A stretch of 7,431 nucleotides of DNA from Opitutaceae bacterium. Lineage in GTDB: Bacteria; Verrucomicrobiota; Verrucomicrobiia; Opitutales; Opitutaceae. The position numbers were made by a program, and so were the translations under genes. Below are positions 5,925 to 7,431 of this stretch, one piece after another. The stretch lies in assembly GCA_016763045.1 (NCBI GenBank), contig JAESUN010000062.1:1-7431 (forward strand), in the 5' to 3' direction. The notes under the pieces were generated by a model. That model was not told the origin of the DNA and searched no databases. It was given only the letters and a program-made list of their open reading frames with translations. Within the stretch, counting starts at the first letter, position 1; each line of letters opens with the position of its first letter.

Positions 5925-6323
5925 ATGAAAACTGAAATAACACAAGAGATTTGGAATCAAATTTCCAACTATGTAAGCGGTCTTGACTGGGCTTACATTT
6001 TAACTTTTATCATTATTGCTTATGGCATTAACCATTATTGGGTGAAAGATAAAATTAAAAAGACCACTAAAGTCAAGTCGAAAACTCGCTATAGAACGGT
6101 AATTGTTGGAGTGCTTTATGCTGTAGCTCTTTATTTCGTTAGAGGCTACAATTTGGAAAAAATAGAGTGTCTTTTTCAGTCTCTTGTCTTTGCATTGGTA
6201 TTTCATCAACTCATTATTGATGGGGTGATGAACTTTATTGCGAAAAGGATGTTACCAAAAAATGTGGGTAAACATATTGCCTGCACTAATGACATTAAGA
6301 GAAATCTAAATGGACAAATGTAA
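5925..6323 (+). CDS. Three-helix membrane protein, holin candidate
   Basis: A 132-residue protein with three likely membrane segments at about 22-39 (WAYILTFIIIAYGINHYW), 57-73 (RTVIVGVLYAVALYFVRG) and 80-106 (ECLFQSLVFALVFHQLIIDG...). A strongly basic loop (KDKIKKTTKVKSKTRYR, 41-57) lies between the first two. Size, topology and position just before two spanin-like genes fit a phage holin, the protein that opens the inner membrane so the amidase can reach the wall. This is inference from architecture and context; I do not recognise a specific holin family. A TTG nine codons upstream (5898) is in frame but would overlap the preceding gene. The 3' end overlaps the next gene by 14 bases. Confidence 0.78.
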   Translation: MKTEITQEIWNQISNYVSGLDWAYILTFIIIAYGINHYWVKDKIKKTTKVKSKTRYRTVIVGVLYAVALYFVRGYNLEKIECLFQSLVFALVFHQLIIDGVMNFIAKRMLPKNVGKHIACTNDIKRNLNGQM

Positions 6324-6657
6324 ACCCATATTAATTGTTGCCTTATGCTTATTAGTGCTTGCATACTTCTTTTGGTACGAGCCGTCAAAAAGTTCAGATT
6401 ACGAAAACTCAAAGCAAATCAAGAGCCTGCAACAGCAGAACGATTCATTGAGAAAGAATAATGAGCAGCTCGATAACCAAGTAGCTCGATTGAAGATTGA
6501 CACGGACAGCTTAATGAAACTGGTTAGAATTGACCAACAAGAAATTAGTGAATTGAAAAAAAATGAAAATGAAAAGATTACTGCTATTAACAGTTTTGAT
6601 AACGATGAGTTGTTCGACTTTTTCGCAGGGATTAAAACCGATAGTACAGCAAATTGA
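6310..6657 (+). CDS. Inner-membrane spanin-like (Rz-like) protein
   Basis: A 115-residue protein with an N-terminal membrane helix at 6-23 (PILIVALCLLVLAYFFW) followed by a long polar, coiled-coil-like helix at 35-92 (KQIKSLQQQNDSLRKNNEQL and on). This is the Rz/i-spanin layout: anchored in the inner membrane with a helical rod in the periplasm. The C-terminus ends in FDNDELFDFFAG (96-107), a short hydrophobic/aromatic tip that could contact a partner. The last 95 bases (6563-6657) are shared in another frame with the next gene, which itself has an exported N-terminus. Spanins fuse inner and outer membranes in the last step of phage lysis of Gram-negative hosts. The assignment rests on architecture and context, since spanins have little sequence conservation. 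Confidence 0.75.
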   Translation: MDKCKPILIVALCLLVLAYFFWYEPSKSSDYENSKQIKSLQQQNDSLRKNNEQLDNQVARLKIDTDSLMKLVRIDQQEISELKKNENEKITAINSFDNDELFDFFAGIKTDSTAN

Positions 6658-6988
6658 TACCAACATTGTTTTTTGTTTTACCATCAGTCAGTCCAAAGAA
6701 ATTGCGAAACGCATTGCAAGTGGAGCATATAAAGATTCTATTGCAACTCGTCTGGAGCTAGAAAGCTCTCGACTTTTCCTTGTTACCCAAAAACAGGATA
6801 GCACTATTTATTTTCTTGAACTCAAACAAGGTAATATGAATACCATGAGCCAAAATCAAAAGGTTCATATAGGACTTTTAAATAATACCATAAATGACCA
6901 GCAACACAAAATTAAACGGAGCAGATTCCACAAAATTTTGTTGGGTGTTGGAATGGGAATAATGACAGTAATAGCAATTAGTAAATAA
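6563..6988 (+). CDS. Exported spanin-partner candidate with N-terminal signal and C-terminal membrane helix
   Basis: A 141-residue protein. Residues 1-16 form a basic plus hydrophobic signal (MKMKRLLLLTVLITMS) before C17, a possible lipid-attachment cysteine. The -3 residue is T, a weak lipobox, and signal-peptidase I cleavage after FSQ (20-22) is the alternative. The middle has NIVFCFTISQSKEIAKRIASG (about 34-54), a pattern I recall from small Bacteroidota phage proteins beside Rz-like genes, followed by polar helical segments. Residues 123-141 form a C-terminal membrane helix (HKILLGVGMGIMTVIAIS). A lipid-type N-terminus with a C-terminal membrane helix is the plan of a unimolecular spanin such as T1 gp11. 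The gene begins inside the preceding spanin-like gene in another frame. ATG 6569 is an alternative start. Confidence 0.75.
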   Translation: MKMKRLLLLTVLITMSCSTFSQGLKPIVQQIDTNIVFCFTISQSKEIAKRIASGAYKDSIATRLELESSRLFLVTQKQDSTIYFLELKQGNMNTMSQNQKVHIGLLNNTINDQQHKIKRSRFHKILLGVGMGIMTVIAISK

Positions 6989-6994
6989 AAAATT

Positions 6995-7431
6995 ATGAGT
7001 GGATACCAGAGTGATATAGATTTACAAGACATCAATTTTGTTGGTGATTTTCCTATCGAAAATAGTATTGGTGGGTACGGAGAAACAAGTGGAGGAACGG
7101 ATGCTTATGTTTTAGTGCTTAACCCTATTATTTCAGCGTACAGGGTTGGTATGCACTTACAGGTAAAATTCAACCATCTTAACGGAGGTGTATCTACTAT
7201 TGATGTAGATGCTAAAGGAGCTGTTCCATTGATGAAAATTATTGGTGGTGTTTTGGTTGACCTTGATGCAAATGATTTGAATACTGTTCAAATCTATGGT
7301 TTGTTATACGATGGAGTATGCTTTCAAGTAGTTACAGGGATAAAATTTCTACCATCAGCAGCATCAGAGATTGAAGCTGGTATTGCTGAAATTGCAACAC
7401 AAGCCGAAGTAGATGCAGGAGTTGATAATGC
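6995..7431 (+). CDS. Phage fibre or spike protein, N-terminal part (3'-partial)
   Basis: The frame is open from ATG 6995 to the window edge, giving 145 codons. Residues 37-111 carry the pattern of a widespread tail-fibre N-terminal domain: TDAYVLVLNP (35-44), then MHLQVKFNHLNGGVSTIDV (53-71) with VDAKGA, and YDGVCFQVV (105-113). In such proteins a tyrosine/leucine/proline strand, an N.G.STL-like loop with a GA turn, and a YDG.F motif recur. Residues 130-145 (IAEIATQAEVDAGVDN) match the linker common in phage fibres, usually continuing into T..VTP..L. It therefore should be the receptor-binding fibre or spike, with the variable tip beyond the window. The ATG follows the previous stop by six A/T-rich bases. 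Confidence 0.85.
   Translation, partial: MSGYQSDIDLQDINFVGDFPIENSIGGYGETSGGTDAYVLVLNPIISAYRVGMHLQVKFNHLNGGVSTIDVDAKGAVPLMKIIGGVLVDLDANDLNTVQIYGLLYDGVCFQVVTGIKFLPSAASEIEAGIAEIATQAEVDAGVDN

Noticed and set aside
1..7431. CRISPR array, tRNA, insertion sequence or attachment site
   Set aside because: No regularly spaced direct repeats, tRNA-like cloverleaf, transposase or terminal inverted repeats were seen; nearly all bases are coding.

Overview
The window is a tightly packed, one-strand (+) gene block from an AT-rich genome. It looks like the structural and lysis region of a phage or prophage infecting a member of the Bacteroidota, probably flavobacterium-like. The host guess is inference. It rests on AT-rich base composition by eye, start codons preceded by A/T-rich leaders instead of clear Shine-Dalgarno sequences, an exported protein whose signal region ends in FSQ, and the style of the protein families. 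I count 14 genes. Gaps are 0-22 bases and many genes overlap by 4-14 bases, so the block reads as one long operon. I saw no internal terminator, tRNA, CRISPR array or insertion sequence, and no stretch over 300 bases lacks a gene.

Layout. (1) 2-325: end of a small HExxH metallopeptidase-like protein, probably cut by the window edge. (2) 322-2271: a 649-residue membrane-anchored protein with a seven-bladed YVTN-type beta-propeller lying between two beta-rich segments. (3) 2274-2761 and 3265-adjacent 2773-3264: a tandem pair of T7-lysozyme-type amidases. The first has every catalytic residue but carries a one-base frameshift near its start. The second keeps the fold signature but has lost every zinc ligand and catalytic residue, so it is a pseudoenzyme. 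(4) 3266-5914: seven small proteins in a row, each with one membrane segment. Several carry a cell-wall or interaction domain: an annexin-like helical domain, a bacterial SH3 domain and two peptidoglycan-binding domains. (5) 5925-6988: a probable lysis cassette, with a holin-like three-helix membrane protein and two overlapping spanin-like genes. (6) 6995 to the edge: start of a fibre or spike protein with a typical phage tail-fibre N-terminal domain.

How they may work together. Eight of the window's proteins are single-pass membrane proteins, several of them wall-binding, and no tail, tape-measure, portal or terminase gene is visible. This suggests a virion with a lipid membrane (tectivirus-, corticovirus- or FLiP-like in lifestyle) or another membrane-borne wall-penetration device, rather than an ordinary tailed phage. 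This is an inference: no major capsid protein or packaging ATPase is visible here to settle it. The most interesting items are the active/dead amidase pair, the run of single-pass membrane proteins, the propeller inserted in a second domain, and the overlapping spanin pair in which the second protein has unimolecular-spanin architecture.
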